Part shown: piece by piece, positions 18,598 to 27,514 of the stretch
Layout: each line of letters opens with the position of its first letter
How positions within the stretch are numbered: the stretch's first letter is position 1
Source: Ornithinibacillus gellani
Lineage (GTDB): Bacteria > Bacillota > Bacilli > Bacillales > Amphibacillaceae
Assembly: GCF_003730295.1 (NCBI RefSeq)
Contig: NZ_QTSZ01000004.1
Span: forward strand, 62,001 to 126,000
Length of the DNA stretch: 64,000 bases
Direction of reading: 5' to 3'
Translations under genes and position numbers: made by a program
The notes under the pieces: generated by a model
What the model saw: the letters and a program-made list of their open reading frames with translations, nothing else
Databases searched by the model: none
What the model was told of the DNA's origin: nothing

Positions 18598-19146
18598 TTG
18601 CCTGGGAAAGAACAATCAAAAGATTGGGAAACATATGAGGAAATTATCGATCACTTCATTCAGGCCATTGCCAAAAATATGAATTTATATGGTCTTACAT
18701 CTTCTATTGGAAGATTGTATGGCGTTTTGTATTTCTCAGATGAGCCGATGACCTTAGATCAAATGCGTGATGCATTAGAGATGAGCAAAACAAGCATGTC
18801 TACAGGTGTAAGAACCTTGATGGATATGAAAATGGCAGAATCTACTTTTAAAAAGGGAATTCGAAAGGACCTATACCAATCAGAAGAGGATTGGTATAAA
18901 TCTTTTACGTCATTATTTGGAAATCGTTGGCGTCATTATACGGAAACGAATATTGAAGAAGCCGAAGAGGCTATTCATGAATTAACAAAGATATCCGCTT
19001 CAGCATCAGATGAAACTTTAAAACAAAAGATTGAAAATGATATCTCTCGTTTGCATTACGCAAAAAATTATTATACTTGGCTGATGAAATTTATTCATAC
19101 GATAGAATCTGGTAAGATATTTGAATTAATCCCAAAGGAAGATTAA
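18598..19146 (+). CDS. GbsR/OpcR-family transcriptional regulator (first copy)
   Basis: This protein of about 182 residues has a MarR-like winged helix matching GbsR, the choline- and glycine-betaine-responsive repressor family: YGVLYFSDEPMTLDQMRDAL, then EMSKTSMSTGVRTLMDMKM and KGIRKDLY. TTG 18598 is preferred because AACGGAGGGGTTTTCA precedes it; an upstream TTG at 18571 would overlap that ribosome site. It sits 36 bases after yhaN, so it may be cotranscribed with yhaON, an odd partner for an osmolyte regulator. Target is unknown. Confidence 0.82.
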   Translation: MPGKEQSKDWETYEEIIDHFIQAIAKNMNLYGLTSSIGRLYGVLYFSDEPMTLDQMRDALEMSKTSMSTGVRTLMDMKMAESTFKKGIRKDLYQSEEDWYKSFTSLFGNRWRHYTETNIEEAEEAIHELTKISASASDETLKQKIENDISRLHYAKNYYTWLMKFIHTIESGKIFELIPKED

Positions 19147-19196
19147 AAAGGCGTACTGCGAATGAAAATGGATAGCAGTAACCAAAAGGGGGAAGT

Positions 19197-20144
19197 ATGA
19201 TGAATCATAGTATTGGGCACCATCAAATCGGTGATGCTTTTGAAGGGTTTGTACTTATTAAGGATTCGATTCGAGGAACAGCAAGTAATGGGAAACCATT
19301 TTTAACGCTCATTTTATGTGATGCAACCGGAGAGATTGAAGCAAAGCTCTGGGATGTAACAAAGGAAGATGAAGCTTTATTTGTTTCGGAACAGATTATT
19401 CGTATAACAGGGGATATCAATCAATTTCGTGGCAGGGCGCAAATGCGAATTTCTTCTATACGCCCAGCGCAACCGACAGATGGTGTACAAGTTTCTCAGT
19501 TTGTTGAAAAGGCTCCTGTTGAGAAAGAAATCTTACAGGAAAAACTAACAGAAGCTATTTTCGAAATGGAAAATCCAGCACTGCAGCGAATCGTGAGGGC
19601 ATTTATAAAAAAATACCAAGATGAGCTACTAAGCTATCCAGCGGCTGCTAAAAACCACCATGCATATGCATCTGGATTGGCACATCATATTGTTAGTATG
19701 CTTGCTATAGCAAAGCAGCTGCAGTTATTATATCCACAGTTGAATAAAGATTTATTATATGCTGGAATTATTTTACATGATATTGGAAAGATCAAGGAAC
19801 TATCAGGTGTTGTGTCAACAACCTACACGATAGAAGGAAAACTGCTTGGTCATATACCTATGATGGTTGAAGAGATTGGTCATATGGCGGATGAATTGCA
19901 AATAGAGGGAGAAGAAGTGCTTGTTTTACAGCATCTTGTCCTTAGTCACCATGGTAAACCGGAGTGGGGGAGTCCTACTCCACCTCTTGTCCTTGAAGCA
20001 GAGATGCTTCATATGATCGATCTAATCGATGCAAAAATGAACACACTGAATCGTGCATTAGAGAAGGTAAAACCTGGTGAATTCAGTGAACGAATTTTTG
20101 CAATGGATAATCGCTCCTTTTATAAACCAACTTTTGAAAAATAA
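19197..20144 (+). CDS. yhaM: YhaM 3'-5' exoribonuclease
   Basis: This 315-residue protein combines an N-terminal OB-fold nucleic-acid-binding domain (about residues 1-90) with an HD phosphohydrolase domain. [21 protein letters not shown] and [12 protein letters not shown] supply the metal ligands. YhaM is a Mn2+-dependent 3'-5' exonuclease acting on RNA ends and single-stranded DNA. AAAGGGGGAAGT precedes the ATGATG start. A terminator follows. Confidence 0.93.
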   Translation: MMNHSIGHHQIGDAFEGFVLIKDSIRGTASNGKPFLTLILCDATGEIEAKLWDVTKEDEALFVSEQIIRITGDINQFRGRAQMRISSIRPAQPTDGVQVSQFVEKAPVEKEILQEKLTEAIFEMENPALQRIVRAFIKKYQDELLSYPAAAKNHHAYASGLAHHIVSMLAIAKQLQLLYPQLNKDLLYAGIILHDIGKIKELSGVVSTTYTIEGKLLGHIPMMVEEIGHMADELQIEGEEVLVLQHLVLSHHGKPEWGSPTPPLVLEAEMLHMIDLIDAKMNTLNRALEKVKPGEFSERIFAMDNRSFYKPTFEK

Positions 20145-20155
20145 TCGAAGTGAAT

Positions 20156-20191
20156 GAAAATGGTCTGGTAGGAATACCAGTCCATTTTTTT
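20156..20191 (+). terminator. yhaM terminator
   Basis: AAATGGTCTGGTA pairs with TACCAGTCCATTT and is followed by a T run. Confidence 0.85.
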
Positions 20192-20254
20192 AGTTATTTT
20201 ACGTTAAAGTGATTCATATACTTTTGGTAGGAACTCGGACAAGGAGGGATTACC

Positions 20255-20455
20255 ATGATTATTGGAATACCGTGGTGGGTGTTCATGCTCGTTTTACTTA
20301 TTTTCTTATGTGGGTACATGGCTTATCGGGCGATGCAGGCTGAACGTAAGTTAGAGGATCAGTTTATTGAAAGGGAAGGAAGAATCTATGTAGAAAGAAT
20401 GGAGCAAGAGCGGGAAAATCGTAAAGAGCAAAAGGAATACCATGCCTCAAGTTGA
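20255..20455 (+). CDS. yhaL: YhaL-type sporulation membrane protein
   Basis: This 66-residue protein has one N-terminal membrane segment (WWVFMLVLLIFLCGYMAY, about residues 7-24) and a charged cytosolic tail (AERKLEDQFIEREGRIYVE). Size, topology and position between yhaM and prsA match YhaL, a sporulation-associated protein of unknown mechanism. AAGGAGGGATTACC is the ribosome site. Confidence 0.83.
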   Translation: MIIGIPWWVFMLVLLIFLCGYMAYRAMQAERKLEDQFIEREGRIYVERMEQERENRKEQKEYHASS

Positions 20456-20508
20456 TAAGCTAATGTCTCAGGAGAAGGTAGCATCCAGCCTATTTCCAAA
20501 ATGGAAGA

Positions 20509-20553
20509 AAAAAAACAGTGCAAGGATATTCGCTATCATCCCTGCACTGTTTA
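20509..20553 (-). terminator. prsA terminator, possibly shared with yhaL
   Basis: AACAGTGCA and TGCACTGTT form the outer stem with an inner GGGATGATAGC/GCGAATATCC extension. On the minus strand eight T residues follow. Confidence 0.82.
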
Positions 20554-20558
20554 CGATA

Positions 20559-21464
20559 TTAGCCTTTCGTATCTTCGTCAGCCTCTTTGTCTGCTTCTTC
20601 TTCCTCTTTGAATATATCTTTGTATTCTTTGATTTTAACGTCAATTTTAGCATCTTTCATCATTTTATCGATTTTCTCTTGTGCTTTAGCAACGTCTAAT
20701 TTTTCGTTAGCAATTTGACGACGAATCTGATCCTTATTGTCCTCGAATGAACCGATATCTTCTTCCACATCACGTCTGTCCGTTACTTTAATAATATGGA
20801 AGCCATATTGTGTTTTTACTGGTTCACTAATGTCGCCTACTTTCATACCATACGCTGCTTCTTCAAATTCTGGAAGCATCTTTCCAACAGAGAAGAAACC
20901 AAGTTTTCCACCGTCTTCTGCTGTTCCTTCATCTTTGGAATATTTTTTCGCTAGCTTTGCAAAATCTTCACCTTTATCAACTTTTTCTTTTACTTCTTTT
21001 GCAGTTTCTTCGTCCTCAACTAGAATGTGCTCCGCTTCGATTTCAACCTTCATGTTCTCATAACGCTGCTTTATTTCATCTTCGGAAATGTCCATATCTT
21101 CTGAAGCTGCCTTTTCTTGAAGTAGACTTAGCTCTAATGCTTCACGTAGCGCATCTTCATCCTTGATACCGTTTTGCATCAACCACATTTCGAAGTTTTC
21201 CCCAAGCTGGTCCTTGAAATTTTTGACTTCTGCGTCTATTTCTTTGTCAGAGACTTCGTATTTATCGCTAAGAACTTTAATTGTAGTAAGCTCTTTCAAT
21301 ACAGCTTCACCGTATCGATCTTTTAATACATTGTAAAATTCTTCTTTCGTTACATTTCCTGCTTTCGTTTCTACTACTGCTTCTGAATCACCCTTATCAG
21401 AGGAACAAGCCCCAAGAACGAGTAATCCGGATGCTACAGTCATTGCAATAACTAATTTTTTCAT
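20559..21464 (-). CDS. prsA: PrsA foldase lipoprotein (parvulin-type peptidyl-prolyl isomerase)
   Basis: This 301-residue lipoprotein has a signal peptide with lipobox VLGAC (Cys20) and a central parvulin/PpiC domain (AEHILVEDEETAKEV, KYSKDEGTAEDGGKLG, GFHIIKVTDRR; about residues 138-230) flanked by NC-type chaperone helices. It folds exported proteins at the membrane-wall interface. The very acidic C-terminus (EEEEADKEADEDTKG) is consistent with a halotolerant host. Gene order next to yhaL matches B. subtilis. Confidence 0.95.
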   Translation of the reverse strand: MKKLVIAMTVASGLLVLGACSSDKGDSEAVVETKAGNVTKEEFYNVLKDRYGEAVLKELTTIKVLSDKYEVSDKEIDAEVKNFKDQLGENFEMWLMQNGIKDEDALREALELSLLQEKAASEDMDISEDEIKQRYENMKVEIEAEHILVEDEETAKEVKEKVDKGEDFAKLAKKYSKDEGTAEDGGKLGFFSVGKMLPEFEEAAYGMKVGDISEPVKTQYGFHIIKVTDRRDVEEDIGSFEDNKDQIRRQIANEKLDVAKAQEKIDKMMKDAKIDVKIKEYKDIFKEEEEADKEADEDTKG

Positions 21465-21567
21465 TCATTACACTCCCATTTTCTAGTTGCTTTTATATTT
21501 CCAAAATTAAATATACCATATTTTCAAGTATTTCATACAGTAGTTTCCGCTATAATTTTAGCCTAGC

Positions 21568-21753
21568 CTACCCACTGATATTTAATACCTTCACATATGA
21601 GGATACCAATAAAATTAGAATCATAATATTAGTAACCCGAAATACCCTTGCCTGCTTTGCTTGATTCATGTCCAACTTATCACAATATCGCTGGGTCATG
21701 GAATTAAAAATATACAAAATCAGCAATGCATAAACAATGAAAACAATGTTCAT
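21568..21753 (-). CDS. Small two-segment membrane protein of unknown function
   Basis: This 61-residue protein has two predicted membrane segments (FIVYALLILYIFNSM and TNIMILILLVSSYVKVLNI) with a short basic loop between them. The ATG at 21753 is chosen because CAGGGGGGCTTTT lies just upstream; the open frame continues 15 codons further without a ribosome site. I do not recognise the family. Confidence 0.6.
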   Translation of the reverse strand: MNIVFIVYALLILYIFNSMTQRYCDKLDMNQAKQARVFRVTNIMILILLVSSYVKVLNISG

Positions 21754-21874
21754 AAAAGCCCCCCTGTTACCCAAACCTCTCTTTCTATAGCATGCCAAAC
21801 ACCATATCTAATACTGTACCAAACTATTTCCAATCTGAACAGACATTTTCACTCAGTTAATGGATTCATTTTTT

Positions 21875-22030
21875 GATAAAGTGAAACTTCAATCAGTGGG
21901 GGTTTTTGTCCTTTCCCCACTGATTGTTAGTTGAACCAATCAGGCCTTTACTGGCTGTTGATCCCCCCCTTACAATTCTCGTTATCAACAAAAACGCTTG
22001 AGGTGGGGGTCTTACAGCCAGTTAATCTGT
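21875..22030 (+). repeat. Full unit 1 of the two-hairpin repeat (tandem pair)
   Basis: This 156-bp unit starts GATAAAGTGAAACTTC and ends CAGCCAGTTAATCTGT. It contains hairpin B (AATCAGTGGGG with CCCCACTGATT) and hairpin A (TTACTGGCTGTTGATCCCCC with GGGGGTCTTACAGCCAGTTAA). It is almost identical to the following unit. Confidence 0.9.
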
Positions 22031-22187
22031 GATAAAGTGAAACTTCAATCAGTGGGGGTTTTCGTCCTTTCCCCACTGATTGTTAGTTGAACCAATCAGG
22101 CCTTTACTGGCTGTTGATCCCCCCCTTACAATTCTCGTTATCAACAAAAATGCTTGAGGTGGGGGTCTTACAGCCAGTTAATCTGTG
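22031..22187 (+). repeat. Full unit 2 of the two-hairpin repeat (tandem pair)
   Basis: This is a head-to-tail copy of the preceding unit with very few differences (for example AAAACG versus AAAATG in the hairpin-A loop). The junction carries no spacer. The gene-free stretch 21754-22245 is otherwise without visible features. Confidence 0.9.
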
Positions 22188-22217
22188 GGAAATTTGTGGG
22201 CAATTAACCCATAAAAT

Positions 22218-22247
22218 AAAAAAGATCCGATAATGAATCGGATCTTT
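22218..22247 (-). terminator. Terminator of the DUF3267 gene
   Basis: AAAGATCCGAT and ATCGGATCTTT form a perfect stem overlapping the stop region of the minus-strand gene, with a T run beyond. Confidence 0.8.
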
Positions 22248-22788
22248 AGTCAGCATTTTTAATGAGTATATCAAAACCATCTACATCATTTTCTACATAT
22301 GCTTGTTTTGGCGCTTTATAAATTTGGGCTACATATAGGAAATCGGTGTAGGTAATTCCAATATGCAGTGCCGCAATGAGCAATACATACACATAATAAT
22401 CAGCTAGTATGATACTTGCAGCGAGTAAAGGCAATGTGATGCAGATTGTCGGTGCTAGTGTTACGAATAAAGAAATATTTTTGGCAAGCGGTTCATTTGC
22501 ATAATAGGTAAATAACGGCAGCTTGCTATGATTTAAAATGGCTGGTTTTACACTCTTTTTTAGAATGATGAGTGGCAGCATATGCATAAACGTGTGCATT
22601 GGAAATAAAAAAATGATTGCTATAATAAAAAAATATATTCCAGTATCTTTTGCGTTTTGTGTACCGTGAAACGTTGAGATTGGCACATACAGTAGTATGA
22701 AGGATGCCAATGCAACAAAGGCTGACATAATAATGATTCGATTGATGCCAAATTCTTTGTTCAGGTTGTAGGATTTCCAGCAATTCAT
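22246..22788 (-). CDS. DUF3267-type membrane protein
   Basis: This 180-residue protein has about four membrane segments and the stretch FPMHTFMHMLPL near residue 65, which resembles the His-containing segment of DUF3267 proteins (metalloprotease-like fold suspected for some). GGAGGGAATCACTACC precedes the ATG at 22788. It occupies the place where B. subtilis has small yha genes. Function unknown. Confidence 0.7.
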   Translation of the reverse strand: MNCWKSYNLNKEFGINRIIIMSAFVALASFILLYVPISTFHGTQNAKDTGIYFFIIAIIFLFPMHTFMHMLPLIILKKSVKPAILNHSKLPLFTYYANEPLAKNISLFVTLAPTICITLPLLAASIILADYYVYVLLIAALHIGITYTDFLYVAQIYKAPKQAYVENDVDGFDILIKNAD

Positions 22789-23020
22789 GGTAGTGATTCC
22801 CTCCATATTACAGTAGTTCAAATGGAATACTTAAAGAATGATAGTATGTTTGAACTAAAAAAGCAATACTTTTTTTATAAAAAATATATTCTTTTTTTAT
22901 TGGTTTATATATGGAAGAAATGAATCTATTTGAATATGAAAAATAATCGCTTTGAGCCCATTCTTGCGGATAAATTAATATGCTATTTATGGTATGATAT
23001 ACACGTAGGGGGGATTAGTC

Positions 23021-23371
23021 TTGGGGGATACAACGACCTTTCATATACAACTATTGCTAAAAATAATAGATATAGAACAATTTCCATTCATTCAAATGGT
23101 GATTGAAAAAGAATTAACACATGAAGAATATGAAGAACTGTTCCATTTGCTACATGAAATTGAAAGGAAATACGAACAGCAAAAAGAAGAAGGACTTCTT
23201 AACTTTTCCTCTTTACTTGTACATTTTGCTGGTATGCTTCACGAAAAACTGGAGCCGACAGAGACGATTCAAGCTTTGAAGCGGGAAGGGTATTTTCCGG
23301 AATTGATGACAGAATTTATGAAGGTTATGGATAAAGAACAAACTTATTTTTATAAACATGGCTCGATGTAA
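23021..23371 (+). CDS. yhaI: YhaI-type (DUF1878) protein
   Basis: This 116-residue helical cytosolic protein matches YhaI in size, position and the opening FHIQLLLKIIDIEQFPFIQM. It starts at TTG 23021 after GGGGGGATTAG. No enzyme motif is present and its function is unknown. Confidence 0.8.
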   Translation: MGDTTTFHIQLLLKIIDIEQFPFIQMVIEKELTHEEYEELFHLLHEIERKYEQQKEEGLLNFSSLLVHFAGMLHEKLEPTETIQALKREGYFPELMTEFMKVMDKEQTYFYKHGSM

Positions 23372-23411
23372 AGCACTTGCTCTCATAGCAATGCGCATCC
23401 AGCCATGTTTT

Positions 23412-23463
23412 TTTATCAGAGATTAACTGGCTGTAAGACTCTCACTGATTGAAGTTTCACTTT
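23412..23463 (-). repeat. Short, internally deleted copy of the two-hairpin repeat
   Basis: Both outer ends are kept (TTATCAGAGATTAACTGGC and CACTGATTGAAGTTTCAC) and everything between is missing. It sits between the convergent yhaI and GbsR-like genes. Confidence 0.78.
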
Positions 23464-23464
23464 A

Positions 23465-23947
23465 TTATTTTAATGAAGAATGTTCCTGTTTCATGCATGC
23501 AAAGAACTGTTCAATTTGACGGTGAAATTCAATGACTTCTTCCAATCGATCTTCCATATTGGGGAGTGCTTCCTGTTCATGAATTTGTCTCTTTATTTTT
23601 TCTAAACCTTCCTTCTGACTTTTCGATGCATCGACCCATTTATCAATATAAGTCATCATAAAAATTTTAAAAAGCTGTGGATTCGCTTGATATAAATCCT
23701 TTCTGACTCCTTTTTTCCAAACAGGGGAAATGAGCTTTAATTCTGTTAGACTGCGCGCACTTGTGCTCATGGATGTTTTACTCTTCCCTAATGCTTCACT
23801 CATATCATCTAAAGTTAATGGCTTGTTTGATAAGTACATAAAAGCAAACAAACGAGCTTCTGACTGATTTAAATCAAACATCTCAAGTGTCTTTGAAAAT
23901 TCAATGATCATATCGTTTTTGATGTATTCACCAGTATGCTCAAACAT
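23465..23947 (-). CDS. GbsR/OpcR-family transcriptional regulator (second copy), likely opuA regulator
   Basis: This 160-residue winged-helix protein has the GbsR-family core FAFMYLSNKPLTLDDMSEAL, then GKSKTSMSTSARSLTELKL and KGVRKDLY. It is transcribed divergently from opuAA, with a 315-base gap that holds an 18-bp palindrome, so it very probably controls the betaine transporter. OpuAR/OpcR-type regulators in Bacillus repress osmolyte uptake. TAGGAGGATTTC precedes the ATG. The direction of control is inferred. Confidence 0.85.
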   Translation of the reverse strand: MFEHTGEYIKNDMIIEFSKTLEMFDLNQSEARLFAFMYLSNKPLTLDDMSEALGKSKTSMSTSARSLTELKLISPVWKKGVRKDLYQANPQLFKIFMMTYIDKWVDASKSQKEGLEKIKRQIHEQEALPNMEDRLEEVIEFHRQIEQFFACMKQEHSSLK

Positions 23948-24069
23948 GAAATCCTCCTAAAACGTTGCTATATCAAGGTTACACTAAATACTTTAGAGAT
24001 GGAAATGGGGTTTTGCTAAGTATTTGGAAGGAAATCCACGAAAATAAAAGAAAACATCGCTTAAAATGT

Positions 24070-24087
24070 GTACAGTTTAAACTGTAC
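24070..24087. promoter_or_regulatory. Perfect 18-bp palindrome, candidate operator of the GbsR-like regulator
   Basis: GTACAGTTTAAACTGTAC is its own inverse complement. A further half-site TACAGTTT lies at 24116-24123, and TATATAC...GTATATA at 24095-24116 forms a looser inverted repeat. All lie in the divergent gap between the GbsR-like gene and opuAA. The gap 23948-24262 shows no other feature. Confidence 0.7.
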
Positions 24088-24262
24088 GTAAATTATATAC
24101 AAAATCAATGGTATATACAGTTTGTAATGTTGTCCACGGATAGTTATAGTTGTAAAGTAAGTAAATTTGTTCGTTAAGCAGCAACACAGCATACAACTCA
24201 TGATATGCATTTGCTCGTGGACATGAGAAGAACAGATATAGAAGTTAAAGAGGGGTGAAGAC

Positions 24263-25462
24263 ATGCCATTAATTGAAGTAAAGGAGCTTTCAAAAATATT
24301 CGGTAAGCAAATAAAACAGGCAAAACAGTTACTGGATGAGGGCTCTACTAAAAGTGAAATATTGAAAGAAACAGGATGTACAGTTGGGGTAAGCCGGGCT
24401 TCATTTTCAGTAGAAGCAGGCGAAATATTTGTCATCATGGGACTTTCTGGAAGTGGTAAATCTACTTTAATTCGGTTAATTAACCGTCTGATAGAACCAA
24501 CAGAAGGAAATATTCTTATTGATGGGGAAGACCTTTCTAACATGGATAAAAAAGCATTGCGAAAAACAAGGAGAGAAAAACTTGGCATGGTTTTTCAACG
24601 TTTCGCATTATTTCCGCATCGAACCATTCTTGAAAATGCAGAGTTCGGTTTGGAAATTCAAAATATAGCAAAGGAAGAGCGCAGTAAAAGAGCTAAAGAA
24701 GCTCTGGAAATGGTTGGGCTCGGAGGATACCTCCATCAAAAACCAAGTCAATTATCTGGTGGTATGCAGCAGCGTGTTGGCTTAGCTAGGGCGCTTGCAA
24801 ATGATCCAGAGGTACTGCTTATGGATGAGGCGTTTTCTGCATTGGATCCACTTATTCGTAAGGAAATGCAAGATGAATTGATAGATCTACAAGCAAAAAT
24901 GAAGAAAACAATTCTATTTATAACGCATGATTTGGATGAAGCATTACGACTTGGTGATCGAATAGCATTAATGCGTGATGGTTCTATCGTACAAATTGGA
25001 ACACCGGAAGAAATTTTAGTGAGTCCAGCAAATGACTATGTTGAGAAATTTGTTGAGGATGTAGATCGCTCTAAAATTTTGACGGCACAAAATATTATGA
25101 AGCGTCCTGAAACGATTAATATTGATCGTCATGGACCACGTGTTGCTTTAGAACGAATGAGGGAAGAAGGACTTTCAAGCATCTTGGTTGTGAACGGTAA
25201 TAGGGATCTTCAAGGTTATGTAACTGCTGATGACGCACTAGATGCAATTAAAAAAGAAAACAGCGATTTACGCGACATTTTAAGAACGGATATTCAACGA
25301 GTAGAGAAGGATACAACAATGAATGATATATTCAATATAATTTATGACTCGCCGATTCCAGTTGCAGTAGTGGAAGGAAATCGGCTTGACGGTATCATTG
25401 TTCGTGGAGCAGTGATTGCTGGATTGGCAAAGGATGGCGAGGTGAGCTTTGACAATGCTTGA
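24263..25462 (+). CDS. opuAA: OpuAA, glycine betaine ABC transporter ATPase
   Basis: This 399-residue ATPase has the extended N-terminal helix of the betaine/proline group, Walker [10 protein letters not shown] (about residues 60-68), Q-loop [12 protein letters not shown], signature [15 protein letters not shown], Walker [14 protein letters not shown], and two C-terminal CBS modules (about 280-395) that sense ionic strength or nucleotides in OpuA relatives. It forms OpuA with OpuAB and OpuAC and imports glycine betaine for osmoprotection. GAGGGGTGAAGAC precedes the ATG. It overlaps opuAB by eight bases. Confidence 0.95.
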   Translation: MPLIEVKELSKIFGKQIKQAKQLLDEGSTKSEILKETGCTVGVSRASFSVEAGEIFVIMGLSGSGKSTLIRLINRLIEPTEGNILIDGEDLSNMDKKALRKTRREKLGMVFQRFALFPHRTILENAEFGLEIQNIAKEERSKRAKEALEMVGLGGYLHQKPSQLSGGMQQRVGLARALANDPEVLLMDEAFSALDPLIRKEMQDELIDLQAKMKKTILFITHDLDEALRLGDRIALMRDGSIVQIGTPEEILVSPANDYVEKFVEDVDRSKILTAQNIMKRPETINIDRHGPRVALERMREEGLSSILVVNGNRDLQGYVTADDALDAIKKENSDLRDILRTDIQRVEKDTTMNDIFNIIYDSPIPVAVVEGNRLDGIIVRGAVIAGLAKDGEVSFDNA

Positions 25463-26312
25463 TCAACTATTGAACTTCGCACCTAAAATTCCGATTGCTG
25501 AAGCAACAAAGTCAACAACGGAATGGATAACAGATACATTTTCTTTTCTGTTTAAACCAATAAAGCAATATTTCGGAGATTTCATGGAGGTATCTTCAGA
25601 TATACTCATGTCTGTACCGCCGATCATTATTATTCTTGTGGTCGCAGTAATTGCCTTCTTTATCTCGGGAAAACGATTTGGTTTAGCAGCATTTTCAATT
25701 GTAGGATTATGGCTGATCTATAATCAGGGGCTATGGGATCATTTAATTTATACCTTTACCCTTGTACTCATCTCCAGCTTGTTATCGATATTGGTCGGTG
25801 TACCAGTTGGAATCATGATGTCTAAAAGTAAGACTGCAGAGGCAATTATCACGCCAGTTTTAGACTTTATGCAGACGATGCCAGCGTTCGTATATTTAAT
25901 TCCGGCAGTTGCCTTCTTTGGAATCGGTATGGTTCCAGGAGTGTTTGCATCCTTTATCTTTGCAACACCGCCAACTGTTCGATTTACCAACTTGGGAATA
26001 CGTCAGGTTTCCAAGGAACTGGTAGAAGCCTCGGAAGCGTTTGGTAGCACAGGGGCACAGAAATTGTTTAAAGTTGAACTGCCAATGGCTAAAGCAACCA
26101 TTATGGCTGGTATTAACCAAACTGTGATGCTTGCACTTTCTATGGTAGTTATCGCTTCCATGATTGGTGCAAAAGGTTTGGGAAGAGAAGTATTATCTGC
26201 ACTACAGCGTGCAGAGGTAGGATCAGGCTTTGTTGCAGGTCTAGGTATCGTTATCTTGGCGATTGTCATTGACCGTTTTACACAAAGCATGAATAAGAAA
26301 AAAGCATCTTGA
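25455..26312 (+). CDS. opuAB: OpuAB, glycine betaine ABC transporter permease
   Basis: This 285-residue permease has about seven to eight membrane segments and the binding-protein-dependent permease EAA loop ([20 protein letters not shown], about residues 190-209). The ATG at 25455 overlaps the end of opuAA, implying coupled translation. GGCGAGGTGAGC lies upstream. The N-terminal 45 residues are hydrophilic to amphipathic, as in OpuAB/ProW proteins. Confidence 0.94.
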   Translation: MLDQLLNFAPKIPIAEATKSTTEWITDTFSFLFKPIKQYFGDFMEVSSDILMSVPPIIIILVVAVIAFFISGKRFGLAAFSIVGLWLIYNQGLWDHLIYTFTLVLISSLLSILVGVPVGIMMSKSKTAEAIITPVLDFMQTMPAFVYLIPAVAFFGIGMVPGVFASFIFATPPTVRFTNLGIRQVSKELVEASEAFGSTGAQKLFKVELPMAKATIMAGINQTVMLALSMVVIASMIGAKGLGREVLSALQRAEVGSGFVAGLGIVILAIVIDRFTQSMNKKKAS

Positions 26313-26377
26313 TGGCATCTTTTCATTAGAAAAGTTCCATATATAGCAAATAAATAAAAAGGGGAGTTTCTTTCAAT

Positions 26378-27268
26378 ATGATGAAATTAAATTGGAAGCG
26401 TCTAGGTTTAATCGCTGGTTTGTCACTAACGCTAGCAGCTGCGGGCTGTGGTTCTGATGAAGGTGGCAGTGACAGTGTAAGTAAAGATGTAGATTATAAA
26501 ATTACTGGAATTGAGCCAGGTGCAGGAGTGTTCCAAGCATCTGAAAAAGCGCTCGATGAATATGGTCTTGACGGCTGGGAGGTACAAGCTTCTTCCAGTG
26601 GTGCAATGGCAACAGCTTTAGGTGAAGCCATCTCAAATGAAGAACCAATTATTGTAACTGGTTGGTCTCCGCATTGGAAATTCTCCAAATATGACTTGAA
26701 ATATTTAGATGATCCAAAAGGCGTATTTGGTGAAGAAGAAACAATTGGAACGATGGTGCGTGAAGGCTTAGAAACAGAAGCACCAGGAGCATATACTGTT
26801 TTGGATCAGTTTGCTTGGGAATCAGATGATATCGAATCTGTCATGCTAGAGATTCAAAATGGTACAGATCCAGCAGAAGCAGCACAGGCTTGGGTGGACG
26901 AGAATGAAGATGCTGTTGCTGAATGGACAGATGGTGCAGAAGAAGGCAATGGTGACGAAATTGAATTGGCATATGTAGAATGGGATACAGAAATTGCTTC
27001 TACAAATGTTGTGAAGCTTGCTTTGGAAAGCATTGGCTATGAAGTAACCATTACCCCACTTGATAATGCGGTCATGTGGCAAGCTGTTGCAAATGGTGAA
27101 GCTGATGGAATGGTGGCAGCATGGCTACCAGGTACACATGGTGAACTATATGAAGAATATAAAGACAAGTTGGTAGACTTAGGTCCAAACTTAGAAGGTG
27201 CAAAAATTGGCCTTGTTGTACCATCTTATATGGATATTGACTCCATTGAAGATCTGGAAGCAAAATAA
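26378..27268 (+). CDS. opuAC: OpuAC, glycine betaine-binding lipoprotein
   Basis: This substrate-binding lipoprotein (296 residues) has a lipobox LAAAGC (Cys24). The Trp-containing stretches VTGWSPHWKF and AWLPGTHGELYEEYKDKLVD are those that form aromatic cages for quaternary ammonium compounds. It is the extracytoplasmic receptor of the OpuA importer. It starts after AAAAGGGGAGTT. It is followed by a strong terminator, so it ends the operon. Confidence 0.95.
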   Translation: MMKLNWKRLGLIAGLSLTLAAAGCGSDEGGSDSVSKDVDYKITGIEPGAGVFQASEKALDEYGLDGWEVQASSSGAMATALGEAISNEEPIIVTGWSPHWKFSKYDLKYLDDPKGVFGEEETIGTMVREGLETEAPGAYTVLDQFAWESDDIESVMLEIQNGTDPAEAAQAWVDENEDAVAEWTDGAEEGNGDEIELAYVEWDTEIASTNVVKLALESIGYEVTITPLDNAVMWQAVANGEADGMVAAWLPGTHGELYEEYKDKLVDLGPNLEGAKIGLVVPSYMDIDSIEDLEAK

Positions 27269-27282
27269 GAAAACAATTTAAA

Positions 27283-27318
27283 GTAAATCGCCTTATGAAT
27301 GAGGCGATTTACTTTTTT
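27283..27318 (+). terminator. opuA operon terminator
   Basis: GTAAATCGCCT pairs with AGGCGATTTAC and is followed by seven T residues. Confidence 0.9.
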
Positions 27319-27350
27319 TGACTTAGAAAAATATACGTTTTGGATTTGGT

Positions 27351-27402
27351 TTTATCACAGATTAACTGGCCGTAAACCTACCATTGATTGAAGTTTCACT
27401 GT
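27351..27402 (-). repeat. Short, internally deleted copy of the two-hairpin repeat
   Basis: TTATCACAGATTAACTGGC and CATTGATTGAAGTTTCAC are joined by 15 bases. The architecture is the same as the copy at 23412-23463. Confidence 0.78.
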
Positions 27403-27464
27403 GTTTGATGCGAGGAATAGCAACAACAGTGGGAAGAAGTCAAACAATTGTGTTTGTCTGGATT

Positions 27465-27508
27465 AAAAAATAGACACCCGTTTCGTAGGAATGACGACGG
27501 GTGTCTAT
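27465..27508 (-). terminator. yhaH terminator
   Basis: TAGACACCCGT and ACGGGTGTCTA form the stem. The minus strand continues into TTTTTT. Confidence 0.85.
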
Positions 27509-27514
27509 TTTTGA

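Noticed and set aside
21875-22187. Tandem repeats considered as a CRISPR array
   Set aside because: The units are about 156 bp, repeat without unique spacers, and no cas gene is near.
24061-24588. 175-codon minus-strand frame
   Set aside because: It runs antisense through opuAA, whose Walker A region lies in the same DNA; no ribosome site or recognisable motif.
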